Assembly: GCF_026914265.1 (NCBI RefSeq)
Contig: NC_069125.1
Span: forward strand, 6,344,117 to 6,408,116
From: Mya arenaria
Taxonomy: Eukaryota > Mollusca > Bivalvia > Myida > Myidae
DNA length: 64,000 nucleotides
Reading direction: 5' to 3'
In this document: one piece after another, positions 1 through 12,227 of the stretch
Position numbering within the stretch: the first letter of the stretch is position 1
Layout: each line of letters begins with the position of its first letter
The notes under the pieces: model-generated
Told to the model about the DNA's origin: nothing
Seen by the model: only the letters and a program-made list of their open reading frames with translations
Database searches by the model: none
Program-made: the position numbers and the translations under genes

Positions 1-475
1 GATTCAAACTTGACTTAAAGAATATTAATATATAAATTTTCTGACCAATGCTCATGAAGATACAGTAATAAATGAGACATATAGAGTTTTAACAAGCTTT
101 TTCTTCAATTTGACCTGGTGACCAAGTTTTTGACCGCACATGACCCTGATTTGAACTTGACCTAGAAATTTATAATTTTTAAGATTCTGACCAAGTTTCC
201 TGAAGATACGGTCATAAATGTGACCTCTATAGTGTTAACAAGCTATTCCTTGAATTTGACCTGGTGACCTAGTTTTTAACCCCAGATGACCCAATATCGA
301 ACTCGTCCAATATTTTATTGAGGTTAACATTCTGACTAAGTTTCATTACGATTTTTCCAAACTGTGACCTTTAGAGTGTTAAAAGTCAAATTGTTGACGA
401 CGGACGACGACGGACGACGGACACAGTGCGATCAAAATATCTCACCTTGAGCACTTTGTGCTCAGTTGAGCTAAA
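1..475 (-). repeat. Hairpin-ended bivalve-type dispersed repeat, copy cut by window edge
   Basis: This is a reverse-orientation copy of the element at 7240-8245. Its outer end is the hairpin at about 442-471 (CTCACCTTGAGCAC and its near complement), followed inward by GACGACGGACGACGG-type sequence. Further left are internal units with the phrases gttaac, gtcatgtgcggtcaaaaactaggtcacc and variants, repeated about every 145 bp. No open frame is supported. The left part lies outside the window. Confidence 0.75.
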
Positions 476-479
476 AAAC

Positions 480-2400
480 AACAGAAAAAAAGCTCAGTAG
501 CCACTTCATTTAAATAATGAATGGAAGTCGGAAGTTACAGGTCCAAGAATGTCTTTCTTCTCGTTGAGTGTCAAGTGGATACAAAACATACTATTTTGGG
601 GGTGTAATTGTCTATTAATGGTGACATCATGAACACTTTTACATTTTATGTATAGTCGTAAAATAGAGATAAATTGGAAAAAATCAGTATTCTGAATACA
701 AAAAACTTGATTCATGAGAGTTTTTGAATAATTTAATATCACTTACAGATTCTAGGAAAATGAGTTCATCTTGAGTTTGTCCTAGTGGCGTTCTGGTGAT
801 TGTGGTGCTCCAATCTATTAAGTCAGTGATAGGGGCGTTAGAAGTCTTGCATATATCGCCTTAATCACTACTAGAAGCTTAAGAAGTGTCGCTTTTATCG
901 CCTCAGTCAGTGCTATTGGCTTAGGAGTTTCGCTCCTATCACCTCAATCAGTGATAGGGGCGTTAGAAGTTGCGCTCCTATCGCCTCAGTCAGTGATATG
1001 GGTTGAGGAGTTTCGCTCCTATAGCCTCAATAAGTGATAGAGGCGTTAGAAGGGTCGCTCCTATCACCTTAATCAGTTCTAGGGGATTTAAAAGTGTCAC
1101 TCGTTTTGCCTGAATTCATAATAGGGGCTTTGAAAGCGTTGCTCTTATCGTTTCAGTCAGTGCTAGGGAACCATAAAAGTGCTGCTTCTATCGTTTCTGT
1201 ATGTGCTTGTGGCGCGAGAAGTGGTGCTTCTATCGCTTCAGTAGGTAAAATAGGTTTCAGAAGTGATACTCAAATCGCTTCAGTCAGTGAAAGTGTCGAT
1301 CCTATCGCTTCAATCAGTGCCATGTGTTTTAAAAACATTGCTCCCATGTCTGAGGTAGTGCTAGGGGCGTTTGAAATGTTGCTCCTATCGCTCCAATCGG
1401 TACTATCGGCGTTCAAAGTGATGCTACTATTCTTAAGTCGGTGCTAAGGCTAAGTATTGCTACTATCGCTTAAGTCGTTTCAAATGGTGTTAGAAAGGGT
1501 TGTTATTATCACTTTAGTCGGTGCTTTGGGCGTTCGAAGTTTTGCTACTATCGCTTCAGTCTGTGCTAGAGGCGGTCGAAGTTGAGTAAAATGTTGGTCA
1601 TATAGCTTCAGTCGGTGTAACGGTCGTCCAAACAGTTGCCTCTTTTGCTTCAGTCGGTTTCATGAGCGTTTGTAGTACTACTTCTATCGCTTCTGTCGGT
1701 GCTAGGGGCGATCCAAGTGTTGCTTCTATCGCTTCATTTGGTGCTAATGACGTTAGAAATGTTGGGGGTGTATAATTGTTGCTACCATCGGGTCAGTCAG
1801 TGCTAGCGATGTTAAAAGTGTTGCTGCTATCACTGCAGTTGTTGATATGCATAGCCACCGTAAATTCTCATACACAAACCGATGAATATCCCACTTTATA
1901 AAAAAACCTGAATCAATGAAACACTGCAGTCATTTTCTATGAAACCTTTAATTTAATTCAACAAAAACTATTTGGTGATCGAAATGGCGGAGATATAAGT
2001 GTTTAACGTATATAAACATAGAAAATGACATATCTTAATCGGTCTTCACATGCTTGGACCAAATCATCCTATGGTAATACGCTTAAACACTAATACCAAA
2101 ATGAGAATAATGATTTTGATATGGATTTTCGTATGCAATTTCAATATCATAAAGGTAAAATGATCTCTGAAAATAATATCCTTATCCTTGTATTATATTT
2201 TTACTATGATGGTTTCCAGACAAATGGTCAATACGTTTTAAAGACTTTATAATTTGTTCATTTTTACTAGCAATGTGTACGCATGGGTAGACCATTTCCA
2301 ATCTAAATTGTATGATCAATCGTAATGATTTGAGTTGATAGTGTTGATAACACTGAGCTTCGGCCAAGTTTAGTGATCAAAATTAAGTGTTTCGGACGAA
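480..2400. repeat. Duplicated block, copy 1 (pairs with 4830-6560)
   Basis: The block opens with the phrase AGTAGCCACTTCATTTAAAT and about 250 bp of matching leader, continues through a 42-bp minisatellite, and ends with a conserved trailer around 2280-2395 (GCATGGGTAGACCATTT, then CACTGAGCTTCGGCCAAGTT). The same order occurs at 4830-6560, so this is a direct duplication about 4.3 kb apart. No coding sequence is supported. The small frame at 506-742 is not maintained in the partner copy. Confidence 0.75.
780..1860. repeat. 42-bp minisatellite array 1
   Basis: Degenerate tandem units of about 42 bp, each containing GGGGCGTTAGAAGT, then CGCTCCTATCGCCTCAGTCAGTG-type sequence. The GGCGTT anchor recurs at multiples of 42 (for example near 957 and 1041). 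There are about 25 units. The second half of the array drifts to a variant with cgttcgaagt and tcgcttcagtcggtgc. The open frame at 1094-1447 is only the repeat read in one frame. Confidence 0.85.
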
Positions 2401-2914
2401 ATGTGACAGATCCAGCTCAATTACAAATGCATCGAGATATAAAGAGAGAAGTCTTCTAAAACTTTCATTGACATTATGAGAATTGTAAGACGTCGATGTC
2501 CGGTAAAAAATGCTTAAGCGGTTTCAATTTTCAACACATTTTCAAAAATGGACTGCTTTCCTATGTATGAATCAACTTCCTGCACAACGCTTTATTAATT
2601 TCCTAGAGCTGTTTTCATAAAGTATCTGAGTGGACATCTTCAACTAAGCGATCACGAGTGAAATATTTTTTGATCTTATACCCATGTTCAACACTTTTTC
2701 TTTTACTTGCTAAAATTGAGAAAATGACAATATATAATTGGCGTTTATTTGGAAATCGCGCGTGAAACATATCTTCAATGCGTCATTTGTTAGCACCCGA
2801 GATAGGTTAGCTGTACATCCCGATAATAAGCAATTCATTTTTGCGGATGCCTTGCCCCTAGTTTCTCGAAACATCAAAATGAATAATCAAATCTCACTTT
2901 TTTATTTTGGCTCT

Positions 2915-3600
2915 GACAGCGGCTTCCGCTACTGACGCAGTGTATTTCATATACAAGAACACAGTCCTCAGCGTTGTAATTTACCGGCCGTCATTCTGAC
3001 TCTGGCATCGGCTTACGCTACTGACGAAGTGTATTTCATATAAATGAACACAGAATACAAAATGTCCATGCAGTAATTACCAAAAATTTCTGTGATCGTG
3101 GCAGCTGCCTCCGCTACTGACACAGGGTATTCCATTTACAAGAATACAATTCAAATCGAAGTTTTTTACTTGAACTCATACTGTTTGTAGTATCGGCCTC
3201 CGCTACTGACTGTATGTTTTCAATTTTTAAGAACACAGTCCATATTGGTTTCTTTACTGTAAGTCATACTGAGTGTAGTAGCGGCTGACCCAATGTATAA
3301 CATATACAAGGACATATTTCAAAGTGGCGTTAATTTACTCATACTGAGTGTAACAGCGGGACACGCTTATGACGCAATATTTTCAATATACAAGAACCCA
3401 TTTCAAAGTGAAGTTACTGACTGGAAATCATACTGTGTAAGGCAGCGGCCTCCAGTACTGACGCAGCGTTTTCCCTATACAAGGACACAGTTCATAATCA
3501 ACTACCATTAGTCATACACATTCGACAGTGTGTTTTTACCGGAGGTCAGCGGCTTTTGCAACTAGTACAGTGTATAATATGTGCAAAAATCCACTTCAGA
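2915..3600. repeat. 89-bp tandem repeat, about 8 degenerate units
   Basis: The phrase GCCTCCGCTACTGACGCAGT, followed by tatttcatatacaagaacacag, recurs at about 2922, 3011, 3107, 3196, 3284, 3359, 3448 and 3551. The usual spacing is 88-89 bp. Units are well diverged from each other, which suggests an old array. No coding function is seen. Confidence 0.8.
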
Positions 3601-4830
3601 GCATGACCATTTGTTTTCATGAGCCGTATTGTATATGTTACATTTTGTATTGTAGTATTCTTTAAAAAAACAGGCATTTTAAATTGGTTTATCAATACTT
3701 TGTTAATTAAGTTATGCATTGACCATTTAACATTGTCTTTCTATGGAATAAACAAAAACTGTGTTATGTCTATGGAAAATATACACATTTAATGTAAGAT
3801 GCTTAATGAGAATTAAATAAATTTTGATCGTTTTTTATTTCAAAAAATGTCACCAATATATAGCTTTGGCCTTAAATAAAGTATTTCGTTATTAAGAAAA
3901 AAGGAAGTTAACTACTTAAAAGCAATAAGTTTTGCAATTAAAACTGTGCCATACATTTTATTTTTGTTTATATGTATATAGTGTCCTTGTTTACGAGCAC
4001 AGACATCGAAAACAATGACAGGATCATTAAGGAGACGGTTAGGTGACGAAGCAAGTTAGATAAACATAATGTTTCAACCAGTATCTCAACAAACATCTTT
4101 TTCAACAACTTAAAACAATTTGAAATATTTGTTTTATTGGACTTTACAAAACATACCAGGTCACCAGTACGTTGTTTCCATAACTTGTGACTCATTAACA
4201 TGTGAACATTTCTTATTTATGTTTGACCCACAAAAAGCACATACGGAAACAAAAGTGACAATATCGCATCGTGCATAGATAAATACGAACGTTTTTGCTA
4301 ATGTTTCGTATACAAATGTCGTTTGGGAATGAAATATTAAACCCGATATTATAGCAAAGCGTTCATAAATTGTCTTGTTTGGGAAGTTGTACTCTGGTTT
4401 TTGACAAGTCCCCTGCTGACCCCTAAACAGAAGGCCACACATACCATTATATCATCGAGACTTACTTCTGTTATTTTGTTATAACTTGTAAACTTCTAAT
4501 TCGTAAAAGGGAATGAGTGTTTTAGGCAATCGTTTATATATAGTGCATTGAAAACGATCTGTGATGGATTCAGCAGGAACAAGCTTTCATTTAATTTGTT
4601 CAAGGATAAATTGCCGAAGTCCAAAACATGCATTTACAAGAGACCCTTTAGGGAGTATATTTAAGTCAATATAAAGACTAGCAAAACATGTTTGGAATAC
4701 CGCATTATTACCACAGGCGGACATGGCACATTGCTTTTCAACGCTATTCTTTTCCACCGGTATTTGAATGCCGGTACATGCACACTTACATAACATAGGA
4801 ACCCTTTTTATTCAATACTGATGTAAAACA
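3600..4830. other. Intergenic, no gene recognised
   Basis: AT-rich sequence. Two minus-strand frames (4161-4442 and 4587-4796) are the only notable items. The second is cysteine-rich but has no signal peptide, splice context or recognisable family, so neither is called as a gene. Confidence 0.4.
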
Positions 4831-6560
4831 ACAACAGAAAAAAACTCAGTAGCCACTTCATTTAAATAAAGAATGGAAGTCGGAAGCTACAGGTCCAAGA
4901 ATGTCTTTCGTTCTCGTTGAAAGTCAAGTGGGCCATTTTGGGAGTGTAATTGTCTATTAATGGTGACATCATGAACACTTATCCATTTTATGTTTAGTCG
5001 TAAGATAAATTGGAGAAAAAAATCAGTATTCTGAATACGAAAAAAACTTGATTTATGAGAGTTTTTGAATAATTTAATATCACTTTCAGATTCTAGGAAA
5101 AAGAGTTCATCTTGAGTTTGTCCTAGTGGCGTTATGGTGATTGTGGTGCTCCTATCTATTTAGTCAGTGCTAGGGGCGTTAGAAGTCTTGCATATATCGC
5201 CTTAGTCAGTACTAGGAGCTAAAAAAGTGTCGCTTTTATCGCCTCATTCATTGCTAGGGGTTAGGGAGTTTTGCTAATACCGCCTCAATCAGTGCTAGGA
5301 GCTTTAGAAGTGTCGCTTCTATCGCCTCAGTCAGTGCTATGGGCTTAGGAGTTTCGCTTCTATAACCTCAATCAGTGATAGGGGCGTTAGAAGTTGGGCT
5401 CCTATCGCCTCAGTCAGTGATATGGGTTTAGGCGTTTCGCTCCTATCGCCTCAATAAATAATGGGGGCGTTAGAAGTGTCGCTCCTATCGCTTTAATCAG
5501 TGCTAGGGGATTTAAAAGTGTCACTCCTATCGCCTGAAGTCATAACTGGGGCTTTGGAAGAGTTGCTCTTATCGTTTCAGTAAGTGACTAGGGAATCATA
5601 GAAGTGCTGGTTCTATCGTTTCTGTATGTGCTCGTGACGTGGGAAGTGGTGCTTCTATCGCTTCAGTAGGTAAAATAGGTTTCAGAAGTGATGCTCAAAT
5701 CGCTTTAGTCAGTGAAAGGGGCATCCGAAGTGTCGATCCTATCGTCTCAATCAGTACCATGGGTTTTTAAAACATTGCTCCCATGTCTGAGGGGCGTTTG
5801 AAATGTTGCTCCTATCGCTCCAATCGGTACCATCGGCGTTCAAAGTGTTGCTGCTATTCTATAGTCGGTGCTTAGGCCATTTGAAGTATTGTTACTATCG
5901 CTTCAGTCGGTACCATCGGCGTGCAAAGTGATTCTACTATTATTAAGTCGGTGCTTAGGCCGTTCGAGGTATTGCTATTATCGCTTCATTCGGTTCTAAT
6001 GGCGTCATAAAGGGTTGCTACTATCACTTTGGTCCGTGCTTGGGGAGTTCGAAGTTTTGCTACTACCGCTTCAGTCTGTGTGTTAATGGCGACAGAAAGG
6101 GTTGCTTCCGTGACTTTAGTCGGTGCTTGGGGCGTTCGAAGTTCTGCTACTACCGCTTCAGTCTGTGCCAGAAGCGGTCGAAGTGGAGTAAATTGTTGAT
6201 TATTTCACTTTTGTCGCTCCAAGTGTCGTCCGAACAGTTGTTTCTTTTGCTTTATTCGGTTTCATGAGCGTTTGGAGTACTGCTTCTGTCGGTGCTAGTG
6301 GCGATCCAAGAACTGTATTGCCATATATTATTTTTAAATGAAAAACGAATGTATTATTATATCTTCACGTAACTATGTTTGAAGCTGAGACATTGCGGTT
6401 AGACTATATCCCAGTAGCAATGCCCTTTCTGAGTGATGATTACGCATGGGTAGACCATTTCAAATCTTATGATCAATCGTTATGATTCGAGTTGAAAGTG
6501 TTTGTAACACTGAGCTTCGGCCAAGTTCGGTTATCAAATTTTAGTGTTTTCGGACAGAAT
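4830..6560. repeat. Duplicated block, copy 2 (pairs with 480-2400)
   Basis: This direct copy has the same leader phrase (AGTAGCCACTTCATTTAAAT), the same type of 42-bp minisatellite and the same trailer (GCATGGGTAGACCATTT at about 6445, CACTGAGCTTCGGCCAAGTT at about 6508). Leader and trailer match copy 1 closely, while the arrays differ in unit order, so the arrays have changed since the duplication. Confidence 0.75.
5120..6310. repeat. 42-bp minisatellite array 2
   Basis: About 28 degenerate 42-bp units of the same family as 780-1860 (GGGGCGTTAGAAGT, gctcctatcgcctcagtcagtgc). Later units carry the cgttcgaagt variant. Small open frames inside it are repeat artefacts. Confidence 0.85.
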
Positions 6561-7240
6561 GTGTTTGCCTATTTCAATATTTATCACAATCGCTACGTTT
6601 AAGACAGAATCCTAGTTTTACCTAAATAATTATAGAACTATAACGATTTTTATCAATCCTTCTGCAGCCCTCGTCGCTGCCTGTGACCCGCTCTAAAGAC
6701 AAAAGTGGGGAAGTGTGCGTCGGCATATTTATATTAACTTTATAATGAATTCTAAGTTTTGTGTTGTTCTTCCATGTTTCTTGTTTGTTTTATGTTCTAT
6801 GTCTTTGGCGTTTACCCAGTGCAATTAAACCGGGTTTATGTTTAAACGTTTTGCTACTTAGCTTGTATCTTTAGTTTTCGTATAAATGTCAAGTATAAAG
6901 ACCAGAGCTATATATTGTTTTTGAAACTACGAGGATAGGACCAGCAACACAAGTTAAACCGCCGATGTGGATTGGCCATTCATGACTTTGCGTGTATATT
7001 GAAACGTTTTTATAGGTCTCGTTATAACAAATATAAACGTACGGAATAATTGCACTATTGTGCAGTCTAAAATTAAACTGAGGCGAGACGAACAAATGGA
7101 TGTACTTCAGCTTGAGTCTTAGAAGTGGATTTTTATATGAATCAATTATCATTAAATAAAAATATATTACAGTTTTACATCAATATATTTCGTCTTTAAG
7201 ACGGATACAGTTTTTCGAAGTAATACTTTCTTTATTTTTG
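6560..7240. other. Intergenic, nothing recognised
   Basis: AT-rich non-repetitive sequence between the second minisatellite block and the hairpin-ended repeat. I see no coding signature on either strand. Confidence 0.4.
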
Positions 7241-8245
7241 CTCACCTGAGCACGAAGTGCACAAGGTGAGCTATTGTGATCGCCCTGTGTCCGTCGTCCG
7301 TCGTAGTCGTCCGTCGTCGTCCGTCTTCAGCAATTTGACTGTTAACACTCTAGAGGTCACAATTTGGACACAATCTTTATGAAACTTAGTCAGAATGTTA
7401 CCCTCAATAAAATCTTGGACGAGCTCGATATTGGTTCATCTGGGGTTAAGAATTAGGTCACCAGGTCAAATTAAAGGAAAAGCTTGTTAACACTATAGAG
7501 GTCACATTTTTGACTGTATCTTCAGGAATCTTAATCAGAATGTTTATATTGATAAGCTCCAGGGCAAATTTGAATCTTGATCATTTGCGGTCAAAAACTT
7601 GGTCACCAGGTCAAATTTAAGAAAAAGCCTGTTAACACTCTAGAGGTCACTTTTATAACTGTATTTTCATCAAAGTTGGTCAGACTTTTTATTTTAATGA
7701 TTTCTAAGTCAAGTTTGAATCCGGGTCATGTGTGGTCAAAAACAAGGTCATTAGGTCAAATCATAGGTACAGATTGTTAACACTCTAGAGGTCACATTTA
7801 TGACTGTATCTTCATGAACTTTAGTCAGAATGTTTATATTGATTAGTTCTAGGCCAAGGTCGAATCTAGGTCATGTGCGGTCTAAAACTAGGTCACCATA
7901 TCAAATAATATAAAAAGCTTGTTAACACTCTAGAGGCCACATTTATGACCATAAGTTTATGGAACTTGATCAGAATGTTATGCTTGATGATCTTGAGGTA
8001 GAGATTTTGAAACTGGGTAATCAGATGTCAAAAACCAGGCCACTAGGTCAGAATGTTTGTGTTTATGAAGTCTATGTCAAGTTTGAAACTGGGTAACCTG
8101 AGTTCAAAAACTAGGTCACGGAGTCAAATCATAGAAAACATTGTTAAAACACTGTTGGGGCCATATTTTCTACTTTATCTATATGAAACCTGGCCAGAAT
8201 GAACTTATTACAGCAAGGTAATTGCATTGGATCAGGTGAGCGATA
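7240..8245 (+). repeat. Hairpin-ended dispersed repeat with 145-bp internal units, full copy
   Basis: The 5' end is a hairpin (CTCACCTGAGCAC at 7241-7253, loop, then a near complement ending AAGGTGAG at 7270). It is followed by a GTCCGTCGTCCGTCG stretch and then 5-6 tandem units anchored on GTTAACACTCTAGAGGTCAC at about 7341, 7485, 7631, 7775, 7921 and 8142. The far end carries TCAGGTGAGC at about 8232, the inverted counterpart of the start, followed by the palindromic AGGGCCTTCAGGGCCCT. There is no transposase, so it is a non-autonomous element. Its class is uncertain; the end hairpins are compatible with a Helitron-like or foldback element. Confidence 0.7.
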
Positions 8246-9565
8246 CAGGGCCTTCAGGGCCCTATTGTTTCTTTTTACCGTATATCTTCAAAGGCAGCAA
8301 TGTCAGGTGCGTCCAGGTTTCCTGGTTTATAGTTTTGGCTGAAAAATGTCCTCGATTCTGTATGTATCAACGATATATTTTATTTGAGACACTGTGCATC
8401 AAATGGAGAGCAATTGCTTGTTCACAATGACGCTTTTCTAAGATGAATGTTATGTCTGTGTTAAAGTGTCTCGTGAAAACAATGCACGTTCTTACAAGGC
8501 TTACCAACTCGCTCATTGCATTTTATTCTTCAAAACAACTATTTAAAACCATTCCCTTTGGTGTAAACCTCATCCCAGTTATTAAGACACAGTATCCAAA
8601 CGTTAACAGTGACATTTTTCGTGATCTTAGGACATGGGAAGAACGTAAAGACCCTGAGACTATTTCGGAACTCACATATGTGTCAACTTAAATCAGAACA
8701 AAAGATGTGAGATAATATAAAGATGTATCAATTGAACATGAACCAATATAAAATAGAATGTATTTTATTCAAGAACTGCACATTATAAAAATAATATGCA
8801 GTATTATACAGGGACGGGATCAGCACCAAAAGAACTACGGTTTTGTTTAAAAGCCAAAATATTAAAGCAAAAAAGACGATCAATGAGAGACACAACAATT
8901 AAAAAAACTCAGATTAAATAAATATTAAGATAATAAGTATATTCCATAGCTGAGAGTGTAATTTATCAATGTTTTCTTTTGAAAGCCGTATAATTCCGTT
9001 ATGAAATTCAAATAATTCATGTTGAATAGTGAACTTGTTTGTTTCGATTTATTACTAGTTTTCTTAACCGAAACAGTTGTACCTTTGTGTTAATAAAGAA
9101 CATATTTACACTCATTGAAAAATGTATTATAATAGTACACGGTCAAAATAGAATGTCGAAAACATATTCGCGTAAAATTAGTCTTAATTAGTCATTGCGT
9201 CCTAAAATGAAATTTAACAAACACATATTATTTGTGATGAAAATAGACATAAATAAAGTTTAGCTCTATGCCTCTTATCTAGTTAGGTCTAAAACATGTC
9301 ACACCGATAGTATATGAGTCCTCTTGGATAGCAAAACTAGATGGTGCAGGTATGACTCGTCGAGTGGAAATTTAATCTTTACAACAAAATCACAAATGAA
9401 TTTCAAAAACCAAAAACAAAATGTTATCACGATGTGCTATATTATTCACGTTTTTGAGATGCCAATTATTGCTTTGTTGCTGCCGTATTTTGTTTACATG
9501 TCTCATTTCTCAATCTTCGTTTTGCTTAAGCTAATGAATGTTACACATGCAATTTGACAATTACC

Positions 9566-9670
9566 ATGACAAAGCATACCACATATATTGTTCACGTTTC
9601 ACAACTTGATCAACACCTATTGTTTTAAAGTAGTTAAATATGAGAAAGCGGACTTCCTCTTTCATAATGA
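9566..9670 (+). promoter_or_regulatory. Conserved lectin promoter module, gene A
   Basis: The interval contains TGACAAAGCA, a 28-nt core at 9598-9625 that is shared exactly with genes B, C, D and A' (it starts TTCACAACTTGATC and ends ACACCTATTGTTT), a TTAAATAT-type stretch, and ACTTCCTCTTT at 9652-9662. The complement of the last is AAAGAGGAAGT, close to the PU.1/ETS consensus. The core contains AACAATAG on the other strand, a SOX-like site. Promoter function is inferred from conservation and position 30-130 nt before the start codon. Confidence 0.65.
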
Positions 9671-9697
9671 GAGTTGATTTTGCGTCGCAAATACAAA

Positions 9698-12182
9698 ATG
9701 AAGTTGGTTGTGACTCTTGCCTTTTGCTTTATTGTAAAAGTTTCCATTGGTAACACCGTTCTTCAGAGTACCTGCCAACTGGACCTGGAATCAACTGTGT
9801 CAAAGAGTTTGGACTTATTGAAAAACGCTCTAGCGAGAGGTAGCCATCATTCATTTATACATCAGAAACACTTTAATGTCAAGTACTAGTAAATAATACA
9901 GTTACGATGTGGTTTTATTTATATGTTAAGTTTTTGTTGTGATATCTGTTTATATTGAAGTAGTAAGAAGAATATAAGCAAAAATAAGTTGACATTATAT
10001 TTATAGTAAATGGATCTTTCTTGATTAATTTTGCATTTTTATAATGATATATTAAGATTACACTCTTATTCAAAATCAATACATACACATTTATAACAAA
10101 CATCAATTTTGACTGAAAATCCTAAACTACTTACTAAATAATGCATTTATGGAAAATATTCATAAATGATAACAAGATTGTAAAGGTGTATTTAATAGCA
10201 GAAAACTCAAACATATTAAATGATTGGTGAATGCTAAAAGGTTTGCTGTGGTCTACTATAGTCTCATAACGTAGAAATACCAAGTTTTCTGGGCATTTCT
10301 TTTAAATTAAAATCGGTATTATTCATAACAACCATTGTTTTCGACATTTATTCATCCTTTTTGGAATATTAAAACAAAATTATTTAATTGTGGTAAATCT
10401 TATTTTTGAGTAAGAGGGCATCTTTAAGTATTTTGTGAAACGGGTACATCTGAAAATTTTGAAATAGGGTGCAGTAACAGGATCAAGTGCAGAACTTGGA
10501 GAACATTGGGGGTTTTAAGTTTCTAAAGGTTGTAATACATAGTCACTTAGAGGCTTGTCCCTGCAGTTCTCATTATATTAAAACTTGAAATATGTAGGTG
10601 ACTCCGTGTTTCCTGCTGTTTGCCTTTATAACTTCGTTCCCTGTTATCTGAAAAATACACCGTTGTCTTTTACGTTTAAATTGATTATATTGTAGGAGAA
10701 TGTGAACCAACGTGTCCAGATGGGTGGCTATATAACCAAGGCTCTTGTTATCTGTTTGGAAATACTTTGTTAACTTTTGAAGATGCCAAAGTAAAGTATA
10801 TTGAATGTTATATAAGTGTTTCCCTTTTTACAATATTTCAATTAATGTATTTGAGAACGACTGATCGAAATTGTGCATTACAATCAAAACGCATTTTTTT
10901 GGACATTAAGTCGTTATGTATTAAGCAATTACATAAATGAGAGTCGTTTGAGCAATATGTAACAGGAGTATTTCTTTGTGGTTTTTTCCTTCTAGAGCTT
11001 CTGTGGACAGTACGGCAGTCATCTCGTGCATATCAACAACTCATCAGAAAATGCATTCCTTAAAAGCTTTGCAGGTCAAATGACCCGTAAGTAGTGCACC
11101 ATTTAAAGTTTTAAATGCTGCTGACATGATTTACTGTAATAAATATATATGAAATTCAGATTTGATACTTTATTTCCCTTACTTTTGTGATACGTACGTT
11201 AAAGCTAAGTTAAAGGTGGTCTATATTCGTATTAGAACTGATATTTACAATAATAATAAATCCCTCAAACGTTATCCAGGGATCGATGGAATTATTTTTA
11301 TTTTCAAATGGAAGAATTCAAAATTTATATCATTACTGGTATTTTTGCAATTGTATTTTCACGACAAAACAGCTCACAACTGGTGGATGAGTCTGGTTTA
11401 TTCCGGTGGGTGGAGTTGGTTCGATGATGCTTCCGTCCTTACTCTCACTGGTAATTATTACAAACTGCTTTATAAAGTAGGTTTTATCGAAAAGTGATAA
11501 AACCCTAGGCATATTAGAGGCATAATTATATGCACTGCTACCCTTGTATGAATCGTCTCTGGCTAAAAAATAAAAAAATAACATTATATAAGTTTTTGCA
11601 CACCGACATCGAAGCCGATATTGACACAAACAAGAATGCTATCTCAATACCTATACTGGTTGAGAAGCAGTTTTCGACAGTTTTTTATTGAATTATTCAT
11701 GCGTGTTAAAATCCCTACTAAAACGTTAATATTTTAGATAACTTTAGCTCAAGATGCTAAATCTATCGATATATGTTTCACATGTGTCACGTATATTAGG
11801 GGTGCCAAAAGGGTACTTACACGCACCCTCCTGATTTGCTGGTGATGAGTATCAGTTTCCCACAAAAAGAATACGCGGTGGGGTTTTTTTGGTGCTTATC
11901 ATATGTTTTTTAATCTGTTTATTTAATAATTAAAATATAAGAAGATTATTCTAAGACTTTTATAAGAAAATTTTACATAAATTTAAGCATTTACCAAATA
12001 TTTAACGCTGTAATTTAAACTCAATATTAAATTTATTTTATGTCAAATCAGTTATAAATCACGTCAGATGAGAATAAATCCGTGACCATAGTAAAAGTTT
12101 TATTCACTTTTTAATAATTAAGCAATACTTATTAATAATAATAACAGATACAAAATTAACTCGAACAATATGTAAAAAAATC

Positions 12183-12227
<45 letters not shown>

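Noticed and set aside
506-742. 78-codon minus-strand frame
   Set aside because: It lies in the leader of the duplicated block and is disrupted by small indels in the other copy at 4860-5090.
1094-1447. 117-codon frame with repeated Ile-Ala-Ser-Val
   Set aside because: It is the 42-bp minisatellite read in one frame (42 is a multiple of 3), so openness is expected by chance.
4587-4796. Cysteine-rich 69-codon minus frame (CKCACTG, QCAMSACG)
   Set aside because: Considered as a secreted peptide exon, but it has no signal peptide, no clear splice sites and no recognised family.
8443-8691. 82-codon frame repeated at 36949-37185
   Set aside because: Most differences between the two copies change the amino acid and the second copy has a stop in the N-terminal part, so no purifying selection is visible; similarity is due to the segmental duplication.
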